Assembly (NCBI GenBank): GCA_947504195.1
Contig: CANNGN010000002.1
Coordinates: 124,001 to 188,000 of the forward strand
Length of the DNA: 64,000 bases
Direction: 5' to 3'
Source: an uncultured Vibrio sp.
GTDB lineage: Bacteria > Pseudomonadota > Gammaproteobacteria > Enterobacterales > Vibrionaceae
The notes under the pieces were generated by a model. The model did not search any database, was not told where the DNA came from, and worked only from the letters and a program-made list of their open reading frames with translations. Both the position numbers and the translations under genes were made by a program. Positions 34,815 to 45,598 of the stretch are shown here, in pieces (position 1 is the first letter of the stretch; each line of letters begins with the position of its first letter).

Positions 34815-37800
34815 ATGACGAACAAATTCAAAGCGGGCGCCGCGAAGTTTCGGTCATACCCACGGACCATTCGCTGGGGCTCATACGCAATATGTGCCTA
34901 TCTCATTTATGCAGCCTTGCTTGGTTTATTAGTACCTTATGTCGCCAAACAGCAGATCCCGGAACAGGTTTCGAAGTTGATTGAACGCCCAGTGACTTTA
35001 TCCGATATTCGCATTAACCCATTTACGCTTCAGTTTGATGTTGAACAGTTTGCGATTATGGAAGAATCAGAACCGTTTGTTCAATTTGATCTAGCAAGTA
35101 TTCAAGTTAATTTCTGGGAATCGATTTTTAACGCAGCGGTTTCGGTTGAGTACATTACCTTAGACAAGCCTTTCATCAATATTGAACGTTTGAACAACAG
35201 TGATGAATTGGTGTTTAACTTCAGTGATATTCTCGAGGCAGTTGCTCGCAATACGACTCAGGAAGAAGAGCCTGTTGCTGAAGAGCCAGAAGATCGACAA
35301 GCGCCATTGTTCCCTGTGGTCATCAAGAAAACGGCATTGGTTCAGGGTAATGTACGCCTATTAGATGGTGTAACGGACACGGAACTTAGTTATCCAGATA
35401 TTAATGTATCGCTGGGCGAATTCTCGACACGAAGCTTAATTAGCGATACAGAGAAAAAGAATGAGTACCAACTGAATATTACCGATGCCGATTCTGCGAC
35501 GGTTGCCGTGCAAGGCCAAGTACAGTTGAAGCCATTAGAAGTCGTCGGTGATGTTGAGATTAAGAGTCTTCAATTATCACGTTTATGGGGATTTGTTGAA
35601 AAAGACATCGAAGCAAAACTGACAACTGGTGACGTTAATTTCTCGTCTGACTACCACATTGTGCAAACATTGGGTCAGACTGAAGAAGACGATGCCATGA
35701 GTATCACCACAGCTAAAGGCATGTTTGCGGTTAACAATCTTAATTTTGATGCCAATGATCAATCTGTGGTCTCATTGCCCACGTTTGCTGTGAACGACAT
35801 TGCGACTAATGTTGAAAATCAAACCGTGGATATTGCGTCTATTACCTCCAATGGCCTAAAAGTTTCTGCGAAGGTTGACGAAAACGGAGCCGATCTCGCG
35901 ACTTTGTTTACCCCTAAGTCAAGTGGTGACACAGCAAGTACACCTGCGGAAGAGACGGCAGAGCCAACGACAGAGGCACCTGGATGGTTAGTGACACTTA
36001 ATGGCATTGAACTGAAAGAATATCAGTTGAATGTCGATGAAAAAGTGGTAACCAAAGGGGCGAATCAATGGGTTATCGCACCTATTAACTTAACCACTCA
36101 AAAAATCGTTAGTGATCTTTCAACGCCAATAGACTTTGATTTCTTTACGTCAGTAAATGGCAAAGGAGACATCAGCGTGAAAGGTCAAGCCGATGCTAAG
36201 CAGCAAGCGGTTCTTGCCGATATCGATGTAAAATCACTGAAACTGACTCAATTTCAACCGTACTTAGCAACCGCAATGAATGCGACGCTGACTGATGGTG
36301 CATTCAGTACTCAAGTTAAGTTAGATGCAAATGCGGAAGGTAAGGTTAAAGCGAGTGGTGGGCTGCAAGTGGATAAATTGTCTGTTCGCGATAATCAGCT
36401 TAAGAAACCGTTTGTGAAATGGCGTTCATTGGCCGTCAATCAGTTTGATTTCGATTTGAAAAACTCAAAGCTGGGTATTGATACGCTGACGTTAGAACAA
36501 CCATATGCTCGCGTGGTGATCAATAAAGATCGCACCACCAACATCGGTGACCTTGTAGTTGAGCAGCCAAGTAGCGACCAAGCTAAGAAAGAAACAAAAA
36601 GTTCGGGCAACGATAAACCTTTTGCACTCAGTGTTAAAAAAGTTGCGTTCAACGATGGATCGGCGTTCTTTGCAGATAACTCATTAACGCCTAATTTTGC
36701 GTCTGGCATTGAGCAACTTGAGGGGAAAATTGGTCAAATATCAAGTATCCCGGGAACGAAAGCATCGGTTGATATCAGCGGTAAAATCGACCGTTATGCG
36801 CCGGTTAAGGTCAACGGAGAAATTAACCCGTTACTTGAACAGCCATTCTTGGATTTGGACGTTATTTTCGACAGTGTTGAACTCACCACAGTAAACCCAT
36901 ATTCAGGTACCTATGCTGGTCGTTATATCGATAAAGGTCAGTTATCTCTTGCATTAAATTATCAGCTAGAGAAAAACAAACTTAAGGGTTCAAACCACGT
37001 TACCATTAACCAACTGCAATTGGGTAAATCGAGTGACAGTAAAGAAGCTGCCTCTTTACCTCTTGATTTGGCGGTCGCACTGTTACAAGACCGTAATGGC
37101 GTGATTGATCTCGGTGTTGATGTTTCAGGAGATGTAGATGATCCTGAATTTGGAATTGGCGCGATTGTTTGGCACGCCATATCCAATGTCATTGTTAAAG
37201 CCGCAACAGCGCCATTCGCATTGATTGGTAACCTTGTTGGGTCAGATGAGGAGCTAAATAGCATCGCATTTGATTACGGTATTAATTCACTAACCGCTGC
37301 AGAACAAAAGAAGCTGAAAACGTTGGGTGACGCACTAGATTCTCGTCCTAAGCTCTCTGTCAGTGTGGATGGTGCGGTGAATGTAGTTGAAGATAGTAAG
37401 GCGATTGCTCTTAGTAAGTTCAATCAGCTATTAGCGCAAGAAGCGAAAATTACGGTCGAGCAGTTACCTTCTGATCTCAGCGCGAGTACGATGCCGGTTT
37501 CTGGTGATTTGTCAGATGCATTACAAGCACTCTACAAAACACAATTTGGTGAAAAAGCCAAAACAGTTAGAGACACCATTAACGATGAGCAGAAGAGCAA
37601 AGGCGTTAAGTTAACCAAGGAAGACTTGGCTCAACGTTGGCATATCGCTCTGTATAACTTCGTGTTGAATAAACAAGAAGTGACGGAAGCGGAACTTGGT
37701 CTACTCGCTCAACAGCGTGCTCAAGCTGTTAAAGCTTACTTGGTTGATGTTATCAAAGTCGATGCATCTCGCGTGTTCTTGCTCGATAGTCGTTTCGATA

Positions 37801-37847
37801 TCGAACAAGACAGCAGCAGTGTACTGTTAACACTCGACGCTAAGTAA
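34815..37847 (+). CDS. DUF748 / AsmA-like large envelope protein
   Basis: This 1010-residue protein has one N-terminal TM (about residues 22-42) and a very long extracytoplasmic part made of repeated beta-strand modules (VTLSDIRINPFTLQFDVEQFAI, FDLASIQVNFWESIFNAAVSVEYITLDKPFINIERL), as in DUF748/AsmA-like proteins. The last 150 residues look OmpA-like (QRAQAVKAYLVDVIKVDASRVFLLDSRF). AsmA-like proteins are lipid bridges between inner and outer membranes; a role in phospholipid or envelope homeostasis is likely but not shown. Monocistronic with a terminator. Start ATG at 34815. Confidence 0.85.
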   Translation: MTNKFKAGAAKFRSYPRTIRWGSYAICAYLIYAALLGLLVPYVAKQQIPEQVSKLIERPVTLSDIRINPFTLQFDVEQFAIMEESEPFVQFDLASIQVNFWESIFNAAVSVEYITLDKPFINIERLNNSDELVFNFSDILEAVARNTTQEEEPVAEEPEDRQAPLFPVVIKKTALVQGNVRLLDGVTDTELSYPDINVSLGEFSTRSLISDTEKKNEYQLNITDADSATVAVQGQVQLKPLEVVGDVEIKSLQLSRLWGFVEKDIEAKLTTGDVNFSSDYHIVQTLGQTEEDDAMSITTAKGMFAVNNLNFDANDQSVVSLPTFAVNDIATNVENQTVDIASITSNGLKVSAKVDENGADLATLFTPKSSGDTASTPAEETAEPTTEAPGWLVTLNGIELKEYQLNVDEKVVTKGANQWVIAPINLTTQKIVSDLSTPIDFDFFTSVNGKGDISVKGQADAKQQAVLADIDVKSLKLTQFQPYLATAMNATLTDGAFSTQVKLDANAEGKVKASGGLQVDKLSVRDNQLKKPFVKWRSLAVNQFDFDLKNSKLGIDTLTLEQPYARVVINKDRTTNIGDLVVEQPSSDQAKKETKSSGNDKPFALSVKKVAFNDGSAFFADNSLTPNFASGIEQLEGKIGQISSIPGTKASVDISGKIDRYAPVKVNGEINPLLEQPFLDLDVIFDSVELTTVNPYSGTYAGRYIDKGQLSLALNYQLEKNKLKGSNHVTINQLQLGKSSDSKEAASLPLDLAVALLQDRNGVIDLGVDVSGDVDDPEFGIGAIVWHAISNVIVKAATAPFALIGNLVGSDEELNSIAFDYGINSLTAAEQKKLKTLGDALDSRPKLSVSVDGAVNVVEDSKAIALSKFNQLLAQEAKITVEQLPSDLSASTMPVSGDLSDALQALYKTQFGEKAKTVRDTINDEQKSKGVKLTKEDLAQRWHIALYNFVLNKQEVTEAELGLLAQQRAQAVKAYLVDVIKVDASRVFLLDSRFDIEQDSSSVLLTLDAK

Positions 37848-37879
37848 TCGATAGACGTCAAAGTACCACTGGAAATATA

Positions 37880-37926
37880 AAATGCCCCATCACCTTTTTA
37901 CGTCAAAGGTTATGGGGCATTTGGTT
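37880..37926. terminator. Terminator between the DUF748 gene and preTA
   Basis: The stem AAATGCCCCAT / ATGGGGCATTT (37880-37890 with 37912-37922) has a 21-nt apical part that can itself pair. A nearly identical stem recurs at 48607-48648 on the other side of the pyrimidine cluster. Confidence 0.8.
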
Positions 37927-37961
37927 TTTAATGAGACCTAATGCGGATAGCTATCTCTTGT

Positions 37962-39236
37962 TTATGAGGCATCACGATAAGGGTTACGCGGGTCCTGCGT
38001 CCAGGCCATATAAGGCTTGTCTTCATCTTTACGAACCATGGTAATGCAATCATCAACAGGGCATGTGATTTGGCAAAGGTTACAGCCAACGCACTCCTCT
38101 TCGATGATGCTGAACTTATTCGTGCCTTCTTGCTGCTCAACCATAGATATGGCTTGGTGTGAGGTATCTTCACAGCCAATATAGCAACGACCACATCCAA
38201 TGCATTTATCTTCATCAATACTCGCTACGACTTTGTAGTTCATATTTAGATGCTTCCAGTCGGTGGTATTTGGTACGGCCAAACCACGGAAGTCTTCTAT
38301 CGTTTCATACCCTTGGCTATCCATCCAATTTGAAAGCCCAGATTTCATCTCTTCGACAATTCGAAAGCCATAGACCATTGCCGCGGTACATACTTGAACA
38401 CAACCAGCACCGAGCGAAATAAATTCTGCGGCATCTCGCCAATTACTGATCCCTCCAATGCCTGAAATCGGTAAACCGTAGGTTTCAGGATCTCGTGCAA
38501 TCTCGCTCGTCATGCTTAGTGCGATAGGTTTGACTGCTGGGCCACAATATCCACCATGGGTACTTTTGCCATCAACGGTTGGTCGAGCCACCATATTATC
38601 GAGATCGATTCCTGTGACTGAATTAATGGTATTGATTAAGGAAACGGCATCGGCACCGCCACGCTTAGCGGCTCGAGCAGGGAAGCGAATGTCTGTGATG
38701 TTAGGCGTTAGTTTCACGATCACTGGTATCTTGCAGTACATCTTGCACCAGCGTGCAACTTGCTCAACGTATTCTGGTACTTGGCCAACTGCCGCACCCA
38801 TGCCTCGTTCTGGCATGCCATGAGGGCAGCCGAAGTTTAGTTCGAGTCCATCCGCTCCGGTTTTTTCCACTTCCTGAACAATTTTTTTCCATGACTCTTC
38901 TTCACATGGCACCATTAACGATACAACCAATGCTCGGTCAGGCCAGCTTTTTTTCACAGCTTCGATTTCGCGTAGGTTTACTTCCAATGAGCGGTCGGTG
39001 ATGAGTTCGATGTTGTTAAACCCTGCTACCTCACCATAAGTGTCATATATTGCTGAGTAGCGAGATGACACATTGACTGCGGCGGGATCTTCACCCAACG
39101 TTTTCCAAACAACGCCACCCCAGCCCGCTTCAAAGGCACGTTCAACGTTGTAAGCTTTGTCAGTTGGTGGCGCTGAAGCAAGCCAGAATGGGTTAGGAGA
39201 TTTAATACCAATAAAATTCGTTGATAAGTCAGCCAT
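37962..39236 (-). CDS. preA: NAD-dependent dihydropyrimidine dehydrogenase, PreA subunit
   Basis: This catalytic subunit reduces uracil and thymine to dihydropyrimidines. It has an N-terminal FMN TIM barrel (PNPFWLASAPPTDKAYNVERAFEAGWGGVVWKTL; GLELNFGCPHGM; GGYCGPAVKPIAL with the active-site Cys loop) and a C-terminal ferredoxin-like domain with two 4Fe-4S motifs, CIGCGRCYIGC and CVGCNLCQITC. The ATG at 39236 is chosen: AGAGGG lies about 8 bases upstream, and it begins one base after the preT stop. It has 424 residues. It forms a preTA operon under RutR-like control. Confidence 0.95.
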   Translation of the reverse strand: MADLSTNFIGIKSPNPFWLASAPPTDKAYNVERAFEAGWGGVVWKTLGEDPAAVNVSSRYSAIYDTYGEVAGFNNIELITDRSLEVNLREIEAVKKSWPDRALVVSLMVPCEEESWKKIVQEVEKTGADGLELNFGCPHGMPERGMGAAVGQVPEYVEQVARWCKMYCKIPVIVKLTPNITDIRFPARAAKRGGADAVSLINTINSVTGIDLDNMVARPTVDGKSTHGGYCGPAVKPIALSMTSEIARDPETYGLPISGIGGISNWRDAAEFISLGAGCVQVCTAAMVYGFRIVEEMKSGLSNWMDSQGYETIEDFRGLAVPNTTDWKHLNMNYKVVASIDEDKCIGCGRCYIGCEDTSHQAISMVEQQEGTNKFSIIEEECVGCNLCQITCPVDDCITMVRKDEDKPYMAWTQDPRNPYRDAS

Positions 39237-39237
39237 G

Positions 39238-40605
39238 TTATTTGCCCTCTGCAATTATGTTGGCACCAATAGTGAGTTGCTCATTGATGGCGATCGCGGC
39301 GAGTTTGCCTTGTTGTACGGCTTCTACTGTTAAGTCTTCACCTACGCTTGTGCAATCTCCACCAGCAAATACATTGTTTAAATTGGTTTGGAAGTTGTCT
39401 GTGGTGAAAAGCTTTCCACCAGACATCTCAGGTAACCATTGTTTAGATTCCGGTAAGGTTAATGTTTGGCCCACAGCCTTAAATATGGCTTCGCAAGGAA
39501 CATCAAATTGCTGCTCTAGATCGATGAGTTTGCCTTCTTTAAGGGCTGTTTTCTGAAACACCATGCCACTGACCTTACCGTCATCAGTAAACGTAATGGC
39601 CTCAGGACGAGACCAGGTTTTGATCCTAACTTCGTGGTTCTTTGCAATTTGCTGTTCGTGCTCAGTCGCTGTCATATGCTCATAACCACGGCGATAAACC
39701 AAGGTTACTTCTTCTGTTCCTAGACGCTTTAACTGACAGGCGATATCGATAGCGGTATTACCTGCGCCAATGACAACCGCGCTATTTTTAGGAACGTCGA
39801 GCTTGTCGATATCCTCGGCTTGGCGTAGCTCCTTGATGAAATCAACAGCGTTATAGACACCACTTGTTTCTTCACCTTCTAGACCCAAAGCACGGGTTCC
39901 TTGCAAGCCAATACTGATGAATACCGCATCAAATCTTTCAGTCAGTTCGGTTAATTCAATATCACGGCCAAGAGCGGTATTTGTATGCAGAGTGATGCCA
40001 CCAATACTTAAAATGAAGTCGACCTCTTTTTGAGCGAAATTATTGGTCAGTTTATATTTGGCGATTCCGTATTCATTGAGTCCACCCGCTTTTGATTCTG
40101 CTTCAAAGATTTCTACGTCATTCCCAAGCATAGATAGGCGGTGTGCGCACGATAAGCCGGCAGGTCCGCCTCCGACAACTGCGATGGTTTTACCTGTGGG
40201 TGTATTTCTGTTGACCGGGTGGTCAGTAAACTTGGCGTTATCTGTCGCGTGGCGCTGTAATAGACCAATCAACACGGGTGAACATTCTTCTTCTTTATTA
40301 CGCACACACGATTGCTCACAAAGTATTTCAGTCGGACAGACTCGGGCGCAACTTCCTCCTAAAATATTGTTGTCATAAATGGTTTTAGCCGCACCTTCTA
40401 AGTCTCCATTGTGGATACTAGAAATAAAGCTTGGTATATTGATATCACTAGGGCAGGCCTTTATACATGGCGCATCGTAGCAATAATAGCAGCGAGAGCT
40501 TTCAATATTAGCTTGGCGATCGGTTAGCGCAGGATTAATATCAGTGAACAGCTCGTCCAGTGCCGATTCCTGTGTCGCATCTATAGCAGAGGTATAGGAA
40601 TTCAT
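39238..40605 (-). CDS. preT: NAD-dependent dihydropyrimidine dehydrogenase, PreT subunit
   Basis: This electron-transfer subunit passes NADH electrons to PreA. The N-terminal Fe-S-binding helical domain has cysteines in SRCYYCYDAPCIKACPSDINIP and GGSCARVCPTEILCEQSC. FAD binding is at VVGGGPAGLSCAHRL, NAD binding at VVIGAGNTAIDIACQLKRLG, and the C-terminus has FAGGDCTSVG. It has 455 residues, comparable to other glutamate-synthase small-subunit-like reductases. It is the first gene of preTA and is divergent from the TetR gene, with a RutR-like box between. Confidence 0.95.
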   Translation of the reverse strand: MNSYTSAIDATQESALDELFTDINPALTDRQANIESSRCYYCYDAPCIKACPSDINIPSFISSIHNGDLEGAAKTIYDNNILGGSCARVCPTEILCEQSCVRNKEEECSPVLIGLLQRHATDNAKFTDHPVNRNTPTGKTIAVVGGGPAGLSCAHRLSMLGNDVEIFEAESKAGGLNEYGIAKYKLTNNFAQKEVDFILSIGGITLHTNTALGRDIELTELTERFDAVFISIGLQGTRALGLEGEETSGVYNAVDFIKELRQAEDIDKLDVPKNSAVVIGAGNTAIDIACQLKRLGTEEVTLVYRRGYEHMTATEHEQQIAKNHEVRIKTWSRPEAITFTDDGKVSGMVFQKTALKEGKLIDLEQQFDVPCEAIFKAVGQTLTLPESKQWLPEMSGGKLFTTDNFQTNLNNVFAGGDCTSVGEDLTVEAVQQGKLAAIAINEQLTIGANIIAEGK

Positions 40606-40672
40606 TCGGGGTTCCCTTCCATGGTAATGTTAAACGAATACTGGATGACGCTTGCATTGCTTGTGCCAACTC

Positions 40673-40688
40673 CTGACCAAATGGTTAG
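40673..40688. promoter_or_regulatory. RutR-like operator upstream of preTA
   Basis: CTGACCA-AA-TGGTTAG resembles the RutR consensus TTGACCA-NN-TGGTCAA with three mismatches. It lies 68 bp before preT and about 190 bp before the regulator gene. Confidence 0.6.
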
Positions 40689-40879
40689 TATTTTTAGGAT
40701 GGATTAGTTAAATTTCATTAAAAACAATGAGTTAATTAGTTTGTTATTATTTGTTATAATAGAATTTCAATGAAAATGGAGCACCGAGTCTCAAATTCAA
40801 TTCACAAATTGAATCTTACTCGCTGACATGTTCGCACTATAATTTGGCATGAAGTTTCATAAGGGTGCATAGAAACGAA

Positions 40880-41530
40880 ATGAAAAAAGAGAAAACAGGA
40901 ACCTCTGTACGTCGAAAATTAGCGGATATACGGAAAGGAAATTCGGAGCAAATCTTATCGGTGGCTGAAACGATTTTTGCTGAGCGAGGTTATCGCGGAA
41001 GTACCATTGCTGCGATTGCTGAAGAGGCCGATTTACCTAAGGCAAACATTCTCTACTATTTTAAAACCAAAGAAGCATTGTATCAGGCAGTGCTGAACAA
41101 CCAATTAAAGTTGTGGATGAAACACATGGATGCCATGACGGTGGATCAACATCCAAGAGATGCTCTGCGTAACTATATTCGCAATAAAATAAAGCAATCT
41201 AAGGAGCATCCGAAAGCCTCAAAAATATTTGCAGCAGAGATACTGCATGGTGCGGAATTCTTGGAAGAGCAGCTCAAGACGGAATTGAAAGATCAATTTG
41301 ACCGAACTTGCGATGTTTTTCGTGGCTGGATTGCCAAAAAGTGGATGGATCCGATCAGTCCTGAACATCTGATGTTTATGCTATGGACATCGACCCAAGG
41401 TTACGCTGATCACGCTTTACAAAGTTGCATTATGCTCGATAAAAAAGAGTTGGATGATGAAGATTACGATACCGGTGTGGAGTTGATTACACGGTTGGTA
41501 TTAAAAGGGTGTGGCATTAGTTTGGTGTAA
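40880..41530 (+). CDS. TetR family regulator, RutR-like
   Basis: This is a 216-residue repressor-type protein. The N-terminal HTH (GNSEQILSVAETIFAERGYRGSTIAAIAEEADLPKANILYYFKTKEALYQAVL) is close to the RutR pattern. The C-terminal region (HPKASKIFAAEILHGAEFLEE...) matches the RutR-like ligand domain, which senses uracil in E. coli. The ATG at 40880 is preferred to the in-frame GTG at 40865. It is surrounded by pyrimidine catabolic genes and by three matching operators, so it is very likely their local regulator. Confidence 0.85.
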   Translation: MKKEKTGTSVRRKLADIRKGNSEQILSVAETIFAERGYRGSTIAAIAEEADLPKANILYYFKTKEALYQAVLNNQLKLWMKHMDAMTVDQHPRDALRNYIRNKIKQSKEHPKASKIFAAEILHGAEFLEEQLKTELKDQFDRTCDVFRGWIAKKWMDPISPEHLMFMLWTSTQGYADHALQSCIMLDKKELDDEDYDTGVELITRLVLKGCGISLV

Positions 41531-41602
41531 TGCCACACTCCATTTTCTGTAATGGCGTTTTATGTAATAAAAGCGCTATTTCGTAAAGCGTTAGAATTCG
41601 GA

Positions 41603-42874
41603 TTACGTGATTTCGGCTTCAGTCTCTGTGGTTTCGATAAGTGATGCCGATTCTGCCATTCTTAGCATCGCGTTAAGCAAGACAGAACAGCCTGCTTCAC
41701 ACTCTTCTGGTGTGGTACTCTCTATTTCATTGTGACTAATACCATTCAAACAAGGTGTGAAAATCATGCTGGTCGGAGCGAAGTCCGAAACATAACAAGC
41801 GTCGTGGCCTGCACCGGCAATAATATCCATATGGCTATAGCCCAAATCTTGTGTCGCACTCCGTACCGCACTAATACAGTTCTGGTTAAAATGGATCGGC
41901 TCATAGTACCAGAATGGGTCAAGAGCGATGTCAACGCTATCGCTTATACGTAACGCCTCCACATAAGCTTTCAGCTCTAGGTCCATCTTAGTAAGTTCTT
42001 CATCGATTGGATGTCGCATATCGATACTGATGGACACTTCTCCGGGTATGGTATTACGAGAGTTTGGTGTCACCTGAACAAATCCAACAGTGCCACAACC
42101 AGGTGGGTGGTCATTGGCAATGTCTTCAATTTTTTGGATCAGTTTTGTCGTTGCCAGTAGGGCATCTTTTCTTAGATGCATTGGTGTGGTCCCTGCATGT
42201 GACTCACGACCTGTGATGGTCGCATTAAACCACCGTTGACCCTGACCACCTGTGACGACACCAATAATTTTGTCTTCTGCTTCGAGGTAAGGTCCTTGTT
42301 CGATATGGGTTTCGAAAAAGGCGTGGTAGCTGCGTTGTGTTGCGGGTTCACTTCCTGCAAAACCAATGCGCTCTAATTCATCACCTAAGCGAATCCCATC
42401 GACGTCTTTCGTATCCAAGATCTCTTCTAGAGAGAAGCGTCCCGAAACCACACCCGAACCCATCATAGCAGGCGCAAAGCGTGACCCTTCTTCATTTGTC
42501 CACACTGAAATTTCAATTGGGTGTTTGGTCTCAATGTTATGGTCGTTTAGCGAACGCACTACTTCTAAGCCAGAAAGTACGCCAAACACACCATCAAATT
42601 TTCCACCGCTTGGCTGCGTATCTAAGTGGCTACCAGTACCAACAGGCGGAAGGCTGTTATCCGTTCCAGGTCGAGTGCAGAAAATATTACCGATTTGGTC
42701 AACTTTAACCGTACAACCAGCTTCCTCAGCCCACTTTATATAAAGCTCTCGACCCTGTTTATCTAAATCGGTGAGAGCAAGTCGGCGACATCCGCCTTTC
42801 TCTGTCCCGCCTATTTTAGCCATCTGCATCAGGCTATCCCATAAACGGTCGCTATTTATTTTAAATGTTTTCAT
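41603..42874 (-). CDS. hyuC: M20 zinc amidohydrolase (N-carbamoyl-beta-alanine amidohydrolase / HyuC type)
   Basis: This dinuclear zinc hydrolase of 423 residues probably releases CO2 and NH3 from N-carbamoyl-beta-alanine, the third step of reductive pyrimidine breakdown. Metal and catalytic motifs are GSHLDTQPSGGKFDGVFGVL, WTNEEGSRF (acid/base Glu), FETHIEQGP, and late AGAGHDACYV and GISHNEIE. The dimerisation 'lid' region is present. AGGAG precedes the ATG. Allantoate or L-carbamoyl amino acid specificity is possible for the family, but the neighbours favour pyrimidines. Confidence 0.9.
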   Translation of the reverse strand: MKTFKINSDRLWDSLMQMAKIGGTEKGGCRRLALTDLDKQGRELYIKWAEEAGCTVKVDQIGNIFCTRPGTDNSLPPVGTGSHLDTQPSGGKFDGVFGVLSGLEVVRSLNDHNIETKHPIEISVWTNEEGSRFAPAMMGSGVVSGRFSLEEILDTKDVDGIRLGDELERIGFAGSEPATQRSYHAFFETHIEQGPYLEAEDKIIGVVTGGQGQRWFNATITGRESHAGTTPMHLRKDALLATTKLIQKIEDIANDHPPGCGTVGFVQVTPNSRNTIPGEVSISIDMRHPIDEELTKMDLELKAYVEALRISDSVDIALDPFWYYEPIHFNQNCISAVRSATQDLGYSHMDIIAGAGHDACYVSDFAPTSMIFTPCLNGISHNEIESTTPEECEAGCSVLLNAMLRMAESASLIETTETEAEIT

Positions 42875-42936
42875 GTATGGCTCCTAAGCAATCGAGTGTC
42901 GAGTGCAAAAATAATCAAATTGACAGATGCAATCTT

Positions 42937-42952
42937 TTGACCAGTTGGACAG
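42937..42952. promoter_or_regulatory. RutR-like operator upstream of hyuC
   Basis: TTGACCA-GT-TGGACAG matches the RutR consensus TTGACCA-NN-TGGTCAA at all but two bases, 63 bp upstream of the hyuC start. It shares the 454-bp divergent gap (42875-43328) with a second copy near hydA. The rest of the gap is A/T-rich, and I see no gene in it. Confidence 0.65.
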
Positions 42953-43221
42953 ATTTTGATAAAAATATTGTTAACTTATTGTTTATTATATATTTTTACT
43001 CTTGGGGATTAAATGGACTCCGCAGAAAGAAAGATAGAAGCATGAGATTATTGAACGATATTGCACCACTCAGTTATGTTACGCCCAGTTTTGGGTCAAA
43101 GTGAGTATTTGGATAAATAAATATTAGTCCACTATTTAGGGAGTAGAATTATTTTTTAAATTAATAAACTTAGTAATTTCATGGTGTTAGGGGTGGTTTA
43201 ATAGGTGATTAAAAATATATC

Positions 43222-43237
43222 TTGTCCAATTGGTCAG
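43222..43237. promoter_or_regulatory. RutR-like operator upstream of hydA
   Basis: TTGTCCA-AT-TGGTCAG differs from TTGACCA-NN-TGGTCAA at two bases and lies 92 bp before hydA. It is nearly the reverse complement of the element at 42937. Confidence 0.65.
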
Positions 43238-43301
43238 ATGATTGCATAGGGAATCAATATAAAACTTAGCGTGTGATTCATTGTTGTTTCGAAGCCGCTA
43301 G

Positions 43302-44771
<1,470 letters not shown>

Positions 44772-44800
44772 TAAACCTGTCGATTAGAAGAGAAGTCAAT

Positions 44801-45598
44801 ATGAATGCAGTGTCGCACTCAAATAGAACAATGATTGAAGTGGAAGATTTGTCGTTGGTTTTTGAAACTAACGATGGTCCGGTCAATGCGCTATCCAATA
44901 TCAATTTAAAAATTAACGAAGGTGATTTCGTATCGTTTATTGGGCCATCAGGTTGTGGCAAAACAACCTTGTTGCGCGTGATCGCAGATTTGGAAAAGCA
45001 GACATCGGGAAAGATTAAAGTTAATGGAACAACACCTGAAGACTCCCGTTTAAATCGGTTATACGGCTATGTTTTTCAAGCGCCAGCGTTATTGCCTTGG
45101 CGAACGATCAACAAAAATTGTGCAGTGCCCATGGAGATTGCCGGTCATTCTCAGGACCACCAAAATAAGAAAATTGATAAATATTTGAAAATGGTGGGAC
45201 TGCAAGATTTTCATGAAAAGTACCCTTGGCAGCTCTCGGGAGGAATGCAACAACGTGCCTCGATTGCACGTGCATTGTGTATTGAGCCTGACTTACTGCT
45301 AATGGATGAACCGTTTGGAGCATTGGATGAAATTACTCGCGACCACATGAATATTGAATTGTTAAAAATTTGGCAAGAGACACGCAAGACAGTGGTGTTT
45401 GTTACGCACTCAATTTCGGAAGCGGTAATGTTGTCAACGCACATCGTCGTCATGTCTCCGAGGCCGGGTCGAATTACCAAAATTATCAAGAGTCCGTTGC
45501 CGAAAATGAAGACATTGGAGCTACGAGACACCGATACCTTCCACGCACTCGCAGCTGAAATTCGTGAAGCGCTGGCAGATGAACATGCCATCGATTAA
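44801..45598 (+). CDS. ABC transporter ATP-binding protein (nitrate/sulfonate/pyrimidine-type)
   Basis: This importer ATPase has 265 residues. Walker A GPSGCGKTTLL, Q-loop YVFQAPALLPW, signature LSGGMQQRASIARAL, Walker B LLLMDEPFGALDE and H-loop FVTHSISEA are all intact. It belongs to the SsuB/TauB/ThiZ-like group. It lies between hydA and two permeases; the first permease begins within its stop codon (TAATG). It energises uptake of a pyrimidine or derivative, by context. Confidence 0.92.
   Translation: MNAVSHSNRTMIEVEDLSLVFETNDGPVNALSNINLKINEGDFVSFIGPSGCGKTTLLRVIADLEKQTSGKIKVNGTTPEDSRLNRLYGYVFQAPALLPWRTINKNCAVPMEIAGHSQDHQNKKIDKYLKMVGLQDFHEKYPWQLSGGMQQRASIARALCIEPDLLLMDEPFGALDEITRDHMNIELLKIWQETRKTVVFVTHSISEAVMLSTHIVVMSPRPGRITKIIKSPLPKMKTLELRDTDTFHALAAEIREALADEHAID

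Noticed and set aside
42865..43104. 79-codon plus-strand frame in the hyuC/hydA gap
   Set aside because: It starts inside hyuC antisense, has no ribosome site and covers a RutR-like operator; it is more likely non-coding promoter DNA.
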